Shown here: positions 1-5,210 of the stretch, piece after piece
How positions within the stretch are numbered: position 1 is the stretch's first letter
How the letters are laid out: each line of letters opens with the position of its first letter
Assembly: GCA_016184235.1 (NCBI GenBank)
Contig: JACPDC010000318.1
Coordinates: 1 to 5,424 of the forward strand
Origin: Deltaproteobacteria bacterium
Lineage (GTDB): Bacteria > Desulfobacterota > Binatia > UBA9968
DNA: 5,424 nucleotides
Reading direction: 5' to 3'
Notes under the pieces: model-generated
The model's input: the letters and a program-made list of their open reading frames with translations, nothing else
Database searches by the model: none
What the model was told of the DNA's origin: nothing
Translations under genes and position numbers: made by a program

Positions 1-1539
1 ATAATCCCCCTTCTGGTAATAGACCCATCCCAGGCTATCGATATAAAAGCCGTCGTTCGGCTCGATCTTGAGCGCCCTGAGTATCAGACCCTCGGCCTCA
101 TCCAAATGGACGCCCATCTCCGCCCAGGTGTACCCGAGGTAGTTCAAGGCGGCGGCGTTTTTCGGGTTGAGCTCAACGGCCTTTTTCATGTGCTCGACGC
201 TCTTCTCTTTGTTCTTGCTCTCGTCATAGAGCGCCCCGATCTGGAAATGGGCTTGATCGTTCTTGGGATCCATCCCGACGATCCGCTGCCAGGTCTCAAT
301 GGCCTTGGGATAGTTCTTGGCCTTGCGGTACAGAGAGGCCAGCAGCGCCAAGAGATCTCTCTCGTTCTTGCGCTTCTTCAGCGCCGTTTGCACCGCCTCT
401 ATCGCCTTGCCCAGCTCCGCGCGCCGATCATAGAGATAGGCGAGCTGGATCTGCGCGTCGGCATAGTAGTCGCTTTTTTCCGGAATACGCGAGAACTCCT
501 CCAGGGCCCGGTCGTACACCTTCATCTCCGAATAGGTCGAGCCCAGGTAATAACGCACCCGATCGTTGTCCGGATCGGCCGCCAGAACCAGGTTAAACTC
601 CGAGGCGGCCCGCTCAAAATCCCCCTTCTCATAATAGATCAGGCCGATCTTCGTCCTCGCCTCCCGGGGATCCGCCTCGATGCCCTGAAGCTTTTGAAAC
701 TGAGCGAGGGCCTCATCGAGCTTGTTCTGCCCGACGTAGAGCTCGCCCAGCCGCTTCGTCGCCCATACGTTTTTCGGATTACCCTGGAGCAGCCTCTTGT
801 AGGTCTGGACGGCCTCTTCCGTCTTCCCCTGAAGCTCATACACCAGGGCCAGCTCCAGCAGGACCGGCTCGGACTTCGGGTTGAGCTCGAGGGCTTTCCG
901 ATAGCTCTCCTCCGCCGCCAGGTAGAGCTGGGACCTGGCCCGCACCCGTCCCAGGTAGTAGTGGCCGAGGATGGAATTGGGGTTCAAAGTGAGGAGCTGG
1001 TTCAGGCGGCTCGTGGCCTTGTCAAAATCTCCCAGCTTGAGGTGCAGCGCTCCCAGGTAAAGCAGCGCCTCCTGGTTACTGCCGTCGAGCCGGAGCGTCT
1101 CTTCATATTCTCGAACCGCCTTCGACTCCTCGCCCATGGAAGAATAAAGGCCCGCCAACAGCAGGCGGTGATCCACCGCTTTGGGGTCGAGCCGGGCGGC
1201 CTCTTGCGTTTCTGCCAAAGCGTTTTTCAAGTCCCCCCTGCGGAGATAGAGCGTGGCAAGGCGGAAGCGCAGAAAGGCATTGGCGGGATCCGCTCGAACG
1301 GCGGCCTCGAACTCGCTCAGCGCCTGATTAAACTCACCCTGGCCGAGCAGGCTTTGCCCTTTGGCAAAGTGGCCCATGGCCTTGGCCTCGGGCGGGATTT
1401 CGACCTTTTTTTGGCCGCGAAAGGGGGCCTGGGGTTCCCAGGCGAGATCTTTCGGCGGCAGCGCCAGATCAGGCGCTGCAGGGGCGCAGGCCGAAAGCAG
1501 GGCGAGAAAAACAAACGAAAAAAAGCCTAAAAAAGCCAT
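1..1539 (-). CDS. TPR-repeat outer-membrane or periplasmic lipoprotein, 3' end outside window
   Basis: Reading leftwards from the ATG at 1539, 513 codons stay open to the window edge; the C-terminus is missing. Residues 1-18 form a hydrophobic signal ending in the lipobox LSAC, so Cys18 is the predicted lipidation site. A short Pro/Ala-rich linker follows, and from about residue 54 the protein is a run of roughly thirteen 34-residue tetratricopeptide repeats, with recurring patterns such as LGxLYxxxGxxxxAxxxxxxALxxxPxN. Residues 466-513 (NYLGYTWAEMG, then DSLGWVYYQKGDY) are typical of long TPR proteins in deltaproteobacteria. Such proteins act as protein-protein scaffolds, often in envelope assembly or export; no specific partner is visible. 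An in-frame TGA lies 24 nt upstream and the ATG is the first candidate start after it. Oddities: no Lys/Arg before the hydrophobic core and no clear Shine-Dalgarno. It is divergent from ligA. Family assignment is sure; function is not. Confidence 0.93.
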   Translation of the reverse strand, partial: MAFLGFFSFVFLALLSACAPAAPDLALPPKDLAWEPQAPFRGQKKVEIPPEAKAMGHFAKGQSLLGQGEFNQALSEFEAAVRADPANAFLRFRLATLYLRRGDLKNALAETQEAARLDPKAVDHRLLLAGLYSSMGEESKAVREYEETLRLDGSNQEALLYLGALHLKLGDFDKATSRLNQLLTLNPNSILGHYYLGRVRARSQLYLAAEESYRKALELNPKSEPVLLELALVYELQGKTEEAVQTYKRLLQGNPKNVWATKRLGELYVGQNKLDEALAQFQKLQGIEADPREARTKIGLIYYEKGDFERAASEFNLVLAADPDNDRVRYYLGSTYSEMKVYDRALEEFSRIPEKSDYYADAQIQLAYLYDRRAELGKAIEAVQTALKKRKNERDLLALLASLYRKAKNYPKAIETWQRIVGMDPKNDQAHFQIGALYDESKNKEKSVEHMKKAVELNPKNAAALNYLGYTWAEMGVHLDEAEGLILRALKIEPNDGFYIDSLGWVYYQKGDY

Positions 1540-1686
1540 TATTTTAAGTAAGTAACACAGTCATCCGGGAGGGTCAACGAAGGCTTCTTTAGCCCTCAGC
1601 TATCAGCCTTCAGCTTTCAGCTTAACTTTGCTATTCTCTTCCGGAGCTGACTGCTGATCGCTGACCGCTGAAAGCTAGCTTAAGCC
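1540..1686. other. Divergent intergenic spacer between the TPR gene and ligA
   Basis: This 147-bp spacer must carry the promoters of both divergent genes, but about half of it is a heptamer inverted-repeat array. For the TPR gene the best -35 candidate is TTGACC on the minus strand near 1575, with only a poor -10 (TACTTA) 17 nt further on. For ligA a weak TATTCT at 1632-1637 lies in the loop between the repeat arms. Neither is convincing. There is no clear Shine-Dalgarno before either start. Confidence 0.6.
1594..1680. repeat. Inverted heptamer array, unit NNTCAGC / GCTGANN
   Basis: The left arm has four perfect-period units of NNTCAGC at 1594-1600, 1601-1607, 1608-1614 and 1615-1621. The right arm has four units of the complement, GCTGANN, at 1646-1652, 1653-1659, 1660-1666 and 1667-1673, plus a degenerate fifth (GCTAGCT, 1674-1680). 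A 24-nt spacer separates the arms. TCAGC is invariant within the units while the two remaining positions drift. The arms can pair as a long imperfect hairpin. The right arm ends 6 bp before the ligA ATG, so in a ligA transcript the structure would press on the initiation region. Confidence 0.9.
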
Positions 1687-3696
1687 ATGGCATCCCGCGA
1701 CGAGATCAAACGAGAGATCACTCATCTCCGTCAGGAAATCGAAAAACACAATTATCAGTACCATGTTCTCGACGATCCGCTCATCAGCGACGCCGAGTAC
1801 GATCGTCTGTTCCGCCGCCTGGTGGAACTCGAGAAGAACCACCCGGAGCTTGCCGCGCCGGATTCTCCGACGCAAAGGGTGGGGGCCCCGCCGCTGGAGC
1901 GGTTCGCCACCGTGCGCCACACCCTGCCGATGCTTTCCCTCAACAATGCCAACGACCGGGAGGAGATGGAGGAGTTCGAGGAGAGGATCCGCCGCTTCCT
2001 GAAGATCTCCGAGCCGGTAGAATATGTCGTGGAGCCGAAGATCGATGGAGTGGCTGTGGAACTGGTCTATGACCAGGGCCGGTTAAGCGTCGGCTCCACC
2101 CGCGGCGACGGGGTGAACGGGGAGGACATCACGCTGAATCTCAAGACGATCCGCTCCGTTCCGCTCACCCTCAGGCGGGCAAAAAGAGGCGTGCCGCGGC
2201 GCCTGGAGGTGCGCGGCGAGGTCTTCCTCTCGCGCGCTGCCTTTCAAAAGCTCAACCGGGAGCGCGAGGAAGAGGGCCAGCCGGTTTTTGCCAACCCGCG
2301 CAACGCCGCGGCAGGCTCTCTCAAGCAGCTCGACTCGACCATCACCGCCAAGCGGCCGCTGGACATCTTTTGCCACGGCATAGGCGAGGCGGCCGGGGCG
2401 CACTTCAAGACGCACGCGGAATTTCTCCAGGCCCTGAAGGAATGGGGCCTGAAGCCGGTCTCCTCGGTGCGCGTCTGTCACAGCCTGAAGCAGATATTCG
2501 CTTATCACCAAGAGATGGAAAGGCAGCGCGACGAGCTCCCCTACGAGATCGACGGCCTGGTGATCAAGGTGAACAGCCTGGAATTGCAGCGCCGCCTGGG
2601 TGAGATCGCCCGCTCGCCGCGCTGGGCGGCCGCCTACAAATTCAAACCACGGCAGGCGACCACGCGCATCCTCGACATTCAGGCCCAGGTAGGACGCACC
2701 GGCACCTTGACCCCCGTGGCCAGTCTGGAGCCGGTCCCCGTGGGCGGCGTGACGGTAAAAAGCGCCTCGCTCCACAACATGGATGAAGTGGAGCGGAAGG
2801 ATATACGCGTCGGCGATACCGTCGTGGTGGAACGCGCCGGGGACGTCATCCCTTACGTGGTGCAGGTGCTCCAGGAGAAGCGCAGCGGCCGGGAGAAAAA
2901 ATTCACCATGCCGGAGCGCTGCCCGGTATGCGGCTCCACGGTTTACCGGGAAGAGGGAGAGGCCGCCTACCGCTGCACGGGTCTCTCGTGTCCCGCCAAG
3001 CTGAAAGAGAGTCTCAAGTTTTTCGGCTCGCGCGGCGCCATGGACATCGAGGGACTGGGAGAGAAGCTCATTGACCAGCTCGTAGACCGGGGACTGGTCA
3101 CAGACATCGCGGACCTCTACGATCTGGACAAGACGGGGCTGGCCGGCCTGGAGCGTATGGCGGACAAGTCCGCCCAGAATCTCCTGGATGCCCTGGAGCA
3201 GAGTAAGAATGCGACTCTGCCGCGATTCCTGACCGCCCTGGGCATCCGCCATGTGGGGGAGGCAACGTCGAAGCTGCTGGCCCACCACTTCGGCGACCTA
3301 GGCTCCATAATCGAGGCCCCGGAAGAGCAGCTCACGGAAGTGCGGGAGATCGGGCCGGAGGTGGCCAAGAGCATCGCCCGCTTCTTCGCGCAAACAAACA
3401 ACCGGAAAGTCATAGGGAAGCTCCTCAAGGCCGGGATCCGTCTGAAAAAGGAGCCGAAGAGAGAAGGGAAGCTCAGCGGCGCCACTTTCGTCCTGACGGG
3501 CGCTCTGGAAGGCATGTCGCGCAGCGAGGCGCAGCAGCGGATCGAGGCCCTGGGCGGGCGGGTTGCCTCTGGCGTGAGCCGCAACACGAATTTCGTCGTT
3601 GCCGGCTCCGACCCGGGCTCCAAGCTAAAAAAGGCGAAAGAGCTGGGGGTTCAAGTGCTGGAAGAGAAGGAATTTCTCAAGCTGATCGGCGCCTGA
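1687..3696 (+). CDS. ligA: NAD+-dependent DNA ligase LigA
   Basis: This 669-residue protein is close to the usual bacterial LigA length (about 670) and carries every expected domain. Domain Ia (about 1-70) has HNYQYHVLDDP and SDAEYDRL for NMN binding. The nucleotidyltransferase domain has EPKIDG with the adenylated Lys118, then TRGDGVNGEDIT (138-149), EVRGEVF (174-180), NPRNAAAGSLKQLD (203-216), DGLVIKV (289-295) and AYKFKP (316-321). An OB fold follows to about 400, then a four-Cys zinc finger (Cys412, 415, 430, 435), helix-hairpin-helix repeats (about 440-585) and a C-terminal BRCT domain (about 593-669). The enzyme seals nicks using NAD+, giving AMP and NMN, in Okazaki-fragment joining and repair. 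ATG 1687 gives the normal family N-terminus, though no Shine-Dalgarno precedes it and a repeat array ends 6 bp upstream. It is transcribed alone, divergent from the TPR gene and convergent with the RRM gene. Confidence 0.99.
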   Translation: MASRDEIKREITHLRQEIEKHNYQYHVLDDPLISDAEYDRLFRRLVELEKNHPELAAPDSPTQRVGAPPLERFATVRHTLPMLSLNNANDREEMEEFEERIRRFLKISEPVEYVVEPKIDGVAVELVYDQGRLSVGSTRGDGVNGEDITLNLKTIRSVPLTLRRAKRGVPRRLEVRGEVFLSRAAFQKLNREREEEGQPVFANPRNAAAGSLKQLDSTITAKRPLDIFCHGIGEAAGAHFKTHAEFLQALKEWGLKPVSSVRVCHSLKQIFAYHQEMERQRDELPYEIDGLVIKVNSLELQRRLGEIARSPRWAAAYKFKPRQATTRILDIQAQVGRTGTLTPVASLEPVPVGGVTVKSASLHNMDEVERKDIRVGDTVVVERAGDVIPYVVQVLQEKRSGREKKFTMPERCPVCGSTVYREEGEAAYRCTGLSCPAKLKESLKFFGSRGAMDIEGLGEKLIDQLVDRGLVTDIADLYDLDKTGLAGLERMADKSAQNLLDALEQSKNATLPRFLTALGIRHVGEATSKLLAHHFGDLGSIIEAPEEQLTEVREIGPEVAKSIARFFAQTNNRKVIGKLLKAGIRLKKEPKREGKLSGATFVLTGALEGMSRSEAQQRIEALGGRVASGVSRNTNFVVAGSDPGSKLKKAKELGVQVLEEKEFLKLIGA

Positions 3697-3697
3697 C

Positions 3698-3775
3698 TTC
3701 GTTAATTCGTTAACCCGTTATTCGTTACTCGTCCGATAATCGAGTTAACGATTCAACGATGAACGAATAACGAAA
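3698..3775. repeat. Inverted array of TTCGTTA-type units; long imperfect hairpin between convergent genes
   Basis: The left arm holds TTCGTTA at 3698-3704, ATTCGTTA at 3705-3712, ACCCGTTA at 3713-3720 and TTCGTTA at 3721-3727. The right arm holds the complement: TTAACGA, TTCAACGA, TGAACGAA and TAACGAA between 3745 and 3774. The CG steps are spaced 8, 8, 7, 7 in each arm. CTCG (3728-3731) pairs with CGAG (3741-3744) around a 9-nt loop, and the rest pairs with a few bulges. The array starts one base after the ligA stop and ends at the RRM-gene stop. It may serve as a bidirectional terminator or mRNA 3'-end structure, but no T-tract is seen, so that is inference. Confidence 0.88.
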
Positions 3776-4081
3776 TCACCAGCGGTCGGACCGTGGCGGC
3801 CTACCTCCCCCGCCTCCTCGCGGCTCGCGGGGCTGCTGCGGACGCGCCTCGCTCACCACGATGGTCCTGCCCTCGAATTCGGTTCCGTTGAGCGCGGCCG
3901 CGGCGCGCTCGGCCTCCTCACTGGAGCCCATCTCAACGAATCCGAAACCCTTGGACCGGCCGCTGAACTTGTCCGTGATGATCCTGGTGCTCACCACCGA
4001 GCCGTGCCGGGAAAAGTGCTCCTGGAGCTTCTCCTCCGTTACCGAGTAGGGAAGGTTCCCCACGTATAGCTTGGCTCCCAT
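3776..4081 (-). CDS. Single-RRM (RNP-1) RNA-binding protein with Gly/Arg/Pro tail
   Basis: This 101-residue protein is one RNA recognition motif followed by a short basic disordered tail. RNP2 is LYVGNL (5-10) and RNP1 is KGFGFVEM (44-51), both with their aromatic RNA-stacking residues intact (Tyr6, Phe46, Phe48). The fold continues to about residue 80; the tail (81-101) contains RGGGGGRPP. Bacterial proteins of this type, common in cyanobacteria and deltaproteobacteria, bind single-stranded RNA and are often linked to cold or stress responses and RNA chaperoning; its targets are unknown here. The ATG at 4081 is fixed by AAGGAGG 6 nt upstream. A candidate promoter lies about 120 nt upstream, giving a long leader. 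Its TGA stop touches the repeat array shared with ligA. It is a single-gene unit as far as visible. Confidence 0.96.
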   Translation of the reverse strand: MGAKLYVGNLPYSVTEEKLQEHFSRHGSVVSTRIITDKFSGRSKGFGFVEMGSSEEAERAAAALNGTEFEGRTIVVSEARPQQPREPRGGGGGRPPRSDRW

Positions 4082-4087
4082 CTTGGC

Positions 4088-4094
4088 CCTCCTT
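4088..4094 (-). promoter_or_regulatory. Ribosome binding site of the RRM gene
   Basis: On the minus strand AAGGAGG is followed by 6 nt and the ATG at 4081. This is a full-strength Shine-Dalgarno and settles the start. It contrasts with ligA and the TPR gene, which have none. Confidence 0.9.
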
Positions 4095-4126
4095 GATTAT
4101 TCCCTGCGGATGCTTCGGACCGACTT

Positions 4127-4150
4127 ACACGGAAGGGCACGACACGAAAG
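4127..4150. repeat. Imperfect direct repeat in the RRM-gene leader
   Basis: ACACGGAAG (4127-4135) and ACACGAAAG (4142-4150) differ at one position and start 15 bp apart; a partial CACGA copy lies between them. In the RRM transcript they read CTTYCGTGT. They could be an operator, an RNA target for the product itself, or a decayed member of the local repeat family. Confidence 0.4.
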
Positions 4151-4206
4151 ACAGAGAGCCCTCGGCACGCTCTTCGGTAACCGGATCCTGCCAAAATCGG
4201 CGCAAG

Positions 4207-4234
4207 CTTATCCATGATCGCCCCTTGTTGTCAA
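4207..4234 (-). promoter_or_regulatory. Candidate sigma70 promoter of the RRM gene
   Basis: On the minus strand a perfect -35 hexamer TTGACA (4234-4229) is followed by a 16-nt spacer and GATAAG (4212-4207; four of six matches to TATAAT). Transcription would start near 4200 and give a leader of about 118 nt. The leader contains the dyad CGGTTACCG and an AGAGC/GCTCT stem. The -35 is perfect but the -10 is only fair. Confidence 0.55.
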
Positions 4235-4244
4235 ACAGCTTGGA

Positions 4245-4334
4245 AGGCGCTAGGCGGCAGGCATTAGGCAATAGAAAAGATTTTCTGGCTACTGGCTTCT
4301 TGCGTTCTGGCTACTGCGTGTTGCCTATTGCCTT
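4245..4334. repeat. Inverted heptamer array, units AGGCNNT and TGGCTAC/TTGCCTA
   Basis: AGGC recurs with exact 7-bp spacing at 4245, 4252, 4259 and 4266. After a small palindrome, AGAAAA-GA-TTTTCT (4273-4286), the right arm continues with TGGCTAC, TGGCTTC, TTGCGTT, TGGCTAC, TGCGTGT, TTGCCTA and TTGCCTT at about 7-bp period. AGGCAATAG (4266-4274) and CTATTGCCT (4325-4333) form a perfect 9-bp inverted repeat. TTCTGGCTACTG occurs twice, at 4283-4294 and 4305-4316. The array sits between the RRM-gene promoter and the acylphosphatase start. Confidence 0.85.
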
Positions 4335-4359
4335 TTTGTTCGTTAAGAGGTCACTTGAC

Positions 4360-4363
4360 AGGA
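4360..4363 (+). promoter_or_regulatory. Ribosome binding site fixing the acylphosphatase start
   Basis: AGGA lies 5 nt before the ATG at 4369. It supports that start over the 92-codon upstream extension that is also open in this frame, and over the out-of-frame ATG at 4364. Confidence 0.65.
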
Positions 4364-4368
4364 ATGGT

Positions 4369-4656
4369 ATGCAAGAAGGAGAAAAGGCGCGCGTCCGCCT
4401 AAAAATCGAAGGCAGAGTTCAAGGGGTGTTTTTCCGCGCCTCCACGGTGGAGCAGGCTAACCGGCTGGGCTTGAAGGGATGGGTGAGAAACTGTCCGGAC
4501 GGTTCTGTGGAAGCGGTGGCCGAGGGGGCAAGAGAAAAAATCGACGACCTGGTCCACTGGTGCCGCCGTGGCCCGCCGGGAGCGCGGGTCGAGAACGTGC
4601 TCATCCAATGGGAGGGCTTCCAGGACGAGTTCGGCGAGTTCCGGATCCGCAGATAG
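4369..4656 (+). CDS. acyP: Acylphosphatase
   Basis: The 95-residue product matches the usual length of the family (90-100). The phosphate-binding signature GRVQGVFFR (15-23) supplies the catalytic Arg23, and GWVRNCPDGSVEAVAEG (37-53) supplies the catalytic Asn41; these match the positions in classical acylphosphatases. The enzyme hydrolyses acyl phosphates such as acetyl phosphate or carbamoyl phosphate in the cytoplasm; its physiological role in bacteria is unsettled. An open frame runs back to 4093 without a stop, but that stretch crosses the RRM-gene leader and a repeat array and is not protein-like, so ATG 4369 with AGGA upstream is preferred. It is divergent from the RRM gene and convergent with the small peptide gene, with a 12-bp hairpin downstream. 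No convincing promoter of its own is visible beyond the repeat array. Confidence 0.96.
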   Translation: MQEGEKARVRLKIEGRVQGVFFRASTVEQANRLGLKGWVRNCPDGSVEAVAEGAREKIDDLVHWCRRGPPGARVENVLIQWEGFQDEFGEFRIRR

Positions 4657-4685
4657 CGAAGCTCGCACCGGCTCCCGGGCGAAAG

Positions 4686-4714
4686 GAACAGAGGGAGACT
4701 TGCTCCCTCTGTTC
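4686..4714. terminator. Perfect 12-bp hairpin between convergent genes
   Basis: GAACAGAGGGAG (4686-4697) and CTCCCTCTGTTC (4703-4714) are exact reverse complements around the 5-nt loop ACTTG. It lies 29 bp after the acylphosphatase stop and 33 bp beyond the peptide-gene stop, the usual place for a shared bidirectional terminator. Neither side has a proper T-tract, so it may act as an mRNA-end stabiliser or depend on other factors. Confidence 0.7.
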
Positions 4715-4747
4715 TCACATTCGACATCCCATCGGACACACTGGGGA

Positions 4748-4894
4748 TTACATTTTTCCAGGATCAGGCTTTTCCGGCTTGGGCTCCGGCTCCGGGCTCT
4801 CCTGAGCGTAGCTCAACTTGGAAATCGTGCTCGTGATCGAGCTGATGAAGCCGATTCCCATGACGATCGCCAACACAACGGCTAACTTTTTCAT
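4748..4894 (-). CDS. Small exported or membrane-anchored peptide, 48 residues, Pro/Glu/Lys tail
   Basis: I do not recognise this gene as a named family. It encodes 48 residues: a basic start (MKKL), a hydrophobic core (about 4-17, AVVLAIVMGIGFI), a Ser/Thr-rich stretch (18-28), then SYAQE, where signal peptidase could cut after Ala30. The remainder is a short proline/charge-rich tail (SPEPEPKPEKPDPGKM). It is either a secreted 18-residue peptide or a single-span anchored one. Evidence that it is real: an almost full-length Shine-Dalgarno (AAAGGGGGTGA), a textbook signal-sequence pattern, and a well-placed sigma54 promoter candidate whose predicted start lies about 30 nt upstream. It is convergent with acyP across a hairpin. 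It is easily missed because of its length. Function unknown. Confidence 0.8.
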   Translation of the reverse strand: MKKLAVVLAIVMGIGFISSITSTISKLSYAQESPEPEPKPEKPDPGKM

Positions 4895-4900
4895 TCTCTT

Positions 4901-4912
4901 TCACCCCCTTTC
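4901..4912 (-). promoter_or_regulatory. Extended ribosome binding site of the small peptide gene
   Basis: On the minus strand GAAAGGGGGTGA differs at one base from the full anti-16S match (GAAAGGAGGTGA). The core ends 9 nt before the ATG at 4894. So long a match is unusual in this window and strongly supports translation of the short frame. Confidence 0.8.
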
Positions 4913-4935
4913 ATGTGTAATCTACCTTCAGCATC

Positions 4936-4951
4936 AGCAAGGCCTATGCCA
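4936..4951 (-). promoter_or_regulatory. Candidate sigma54 (-24/-12) promoter for the small peptide gene
   Basis: On the minus strand TGGCATAGGCCTTGCT matches the RpoN consensus TGGCACG-N4-TTGCW at ten of twelve fixed positions, with the essential GG and GC separated by exactly 10 nt. Transcription would begin near 4925, leaving a leader of about 31 nt that holds the ribosome binding site of the peptide gene. Strand, distance and order are all as expected. Confidence 0.55.
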
Positions 4952-4995
4952 TCCAAAATCACGCCCGGACTTAAGGAAACAAAGACTTTTTTTAT

Positions 4996-5027
4996 CGGCT
5001 ATCGAGCCGGGCTGTCGCAGATTGACA
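4996..5027. promoter_or_regulatory. Two adjacent dyads, possible activator sites
   Basis: CGGCT-ATCG-AGCCG (4996-5009) is a 5-bp dyad and TGTC-N7-GACA (5013-5027) a second one, 3 bp further on. They lie about 70-100 bp upstream of the predicted start of the sigma54 candidate at 4936-4951, the distance at which enhancer-binding activators usually sit. Whether anything binds there is inference; the T/A runs next to the first dyad have the wrong polarity for a terminator. Confidence 0.3.
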
Positions 5028-5051
5028 CGGTCTTTTCCGCCTGTTTTTAAA
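5022..5051 (+). promoter_or_regulatory. Weak candidate sigma70 promoter reading rightwards
   Basis: TTGACA (5022-5027) is followed by an 18-nt spacer and TTTAAA (5046-5051, four of six matches). It points toward the kinase-like fragment, about 165 bp upstream of it. The -35 overlaps the GACA half of the dyad at 5013-5027. Confidence 0.3.
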
Positions 5052-5210
5052 AATGGATATAACCTTTCGCAAAATCAGAAGGTTTGCCAACGTTGTAAAA
5101 AGCCACACGGCGATGTATTTTGCAGTAGCCTCTAAACTCGCATGTAGAGGTGGCCGGCAGAAACTACATTTATATGGGCTACTTCCAGCGACTGCTCCCC
5201 TGTCTTCCGG

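Noticed and set aside
106..1530. 474-codon open frame on the plus strand
   Set aside because: It is the antisense shadow of the TPR lipoprotein. The minus-strand frame has clear repeat periodicity, a lipobox and typical TPR residues; the plus-strand translation is a leucine/arginine-rich string with no domain.
2083..3288. 401-codon open frame on the minus strand inside ligA
   Set aside because: LigA on the other strand is complete with all motifs. The antisense translation shows no recognisable family and follows from high-GC codon bias.
3117..3623. 168-codon minus-strand frame within ligA
   Set aside because: Shadow of the ligA helix-hairpin-helix and BRCT coding region; composition is Arg/Ser/Pro-rich as expected from antisense.
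1594..4334. CRISPR array or transposon ends as an explanation of the repeats
   Set aside because: Units are 7 bp with no unique spacers of CRISPR length. No transposase frame lies between the arrays, and the genes between them are normal chromosomal ones.
4093..4368. 92-codon N-terminal extension of acylphosphatase in the same frame
   Set aside because: It overlaps the RRM-gene leader and promoter and runs through the heptamer array. The family is normally 90-100 residues, and AGGA precedes the inner ATG at 4369.
4988..5009. Intrinsic terminator at the CGGCT/AGCCG dyad
   Set aside because: The T-run precedes the stem on the plus strand and appears as an A-run after it on the minus strand, so neither transcript would have a U-tract following the hairpin.
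4818..5135. 105-codon plus-strand frame across the regulatory spacer
   Set aside because: It begins inside the antisense of the small peptide gene, covers the sigma54 candidate, and has no domain or ribosome binding site.
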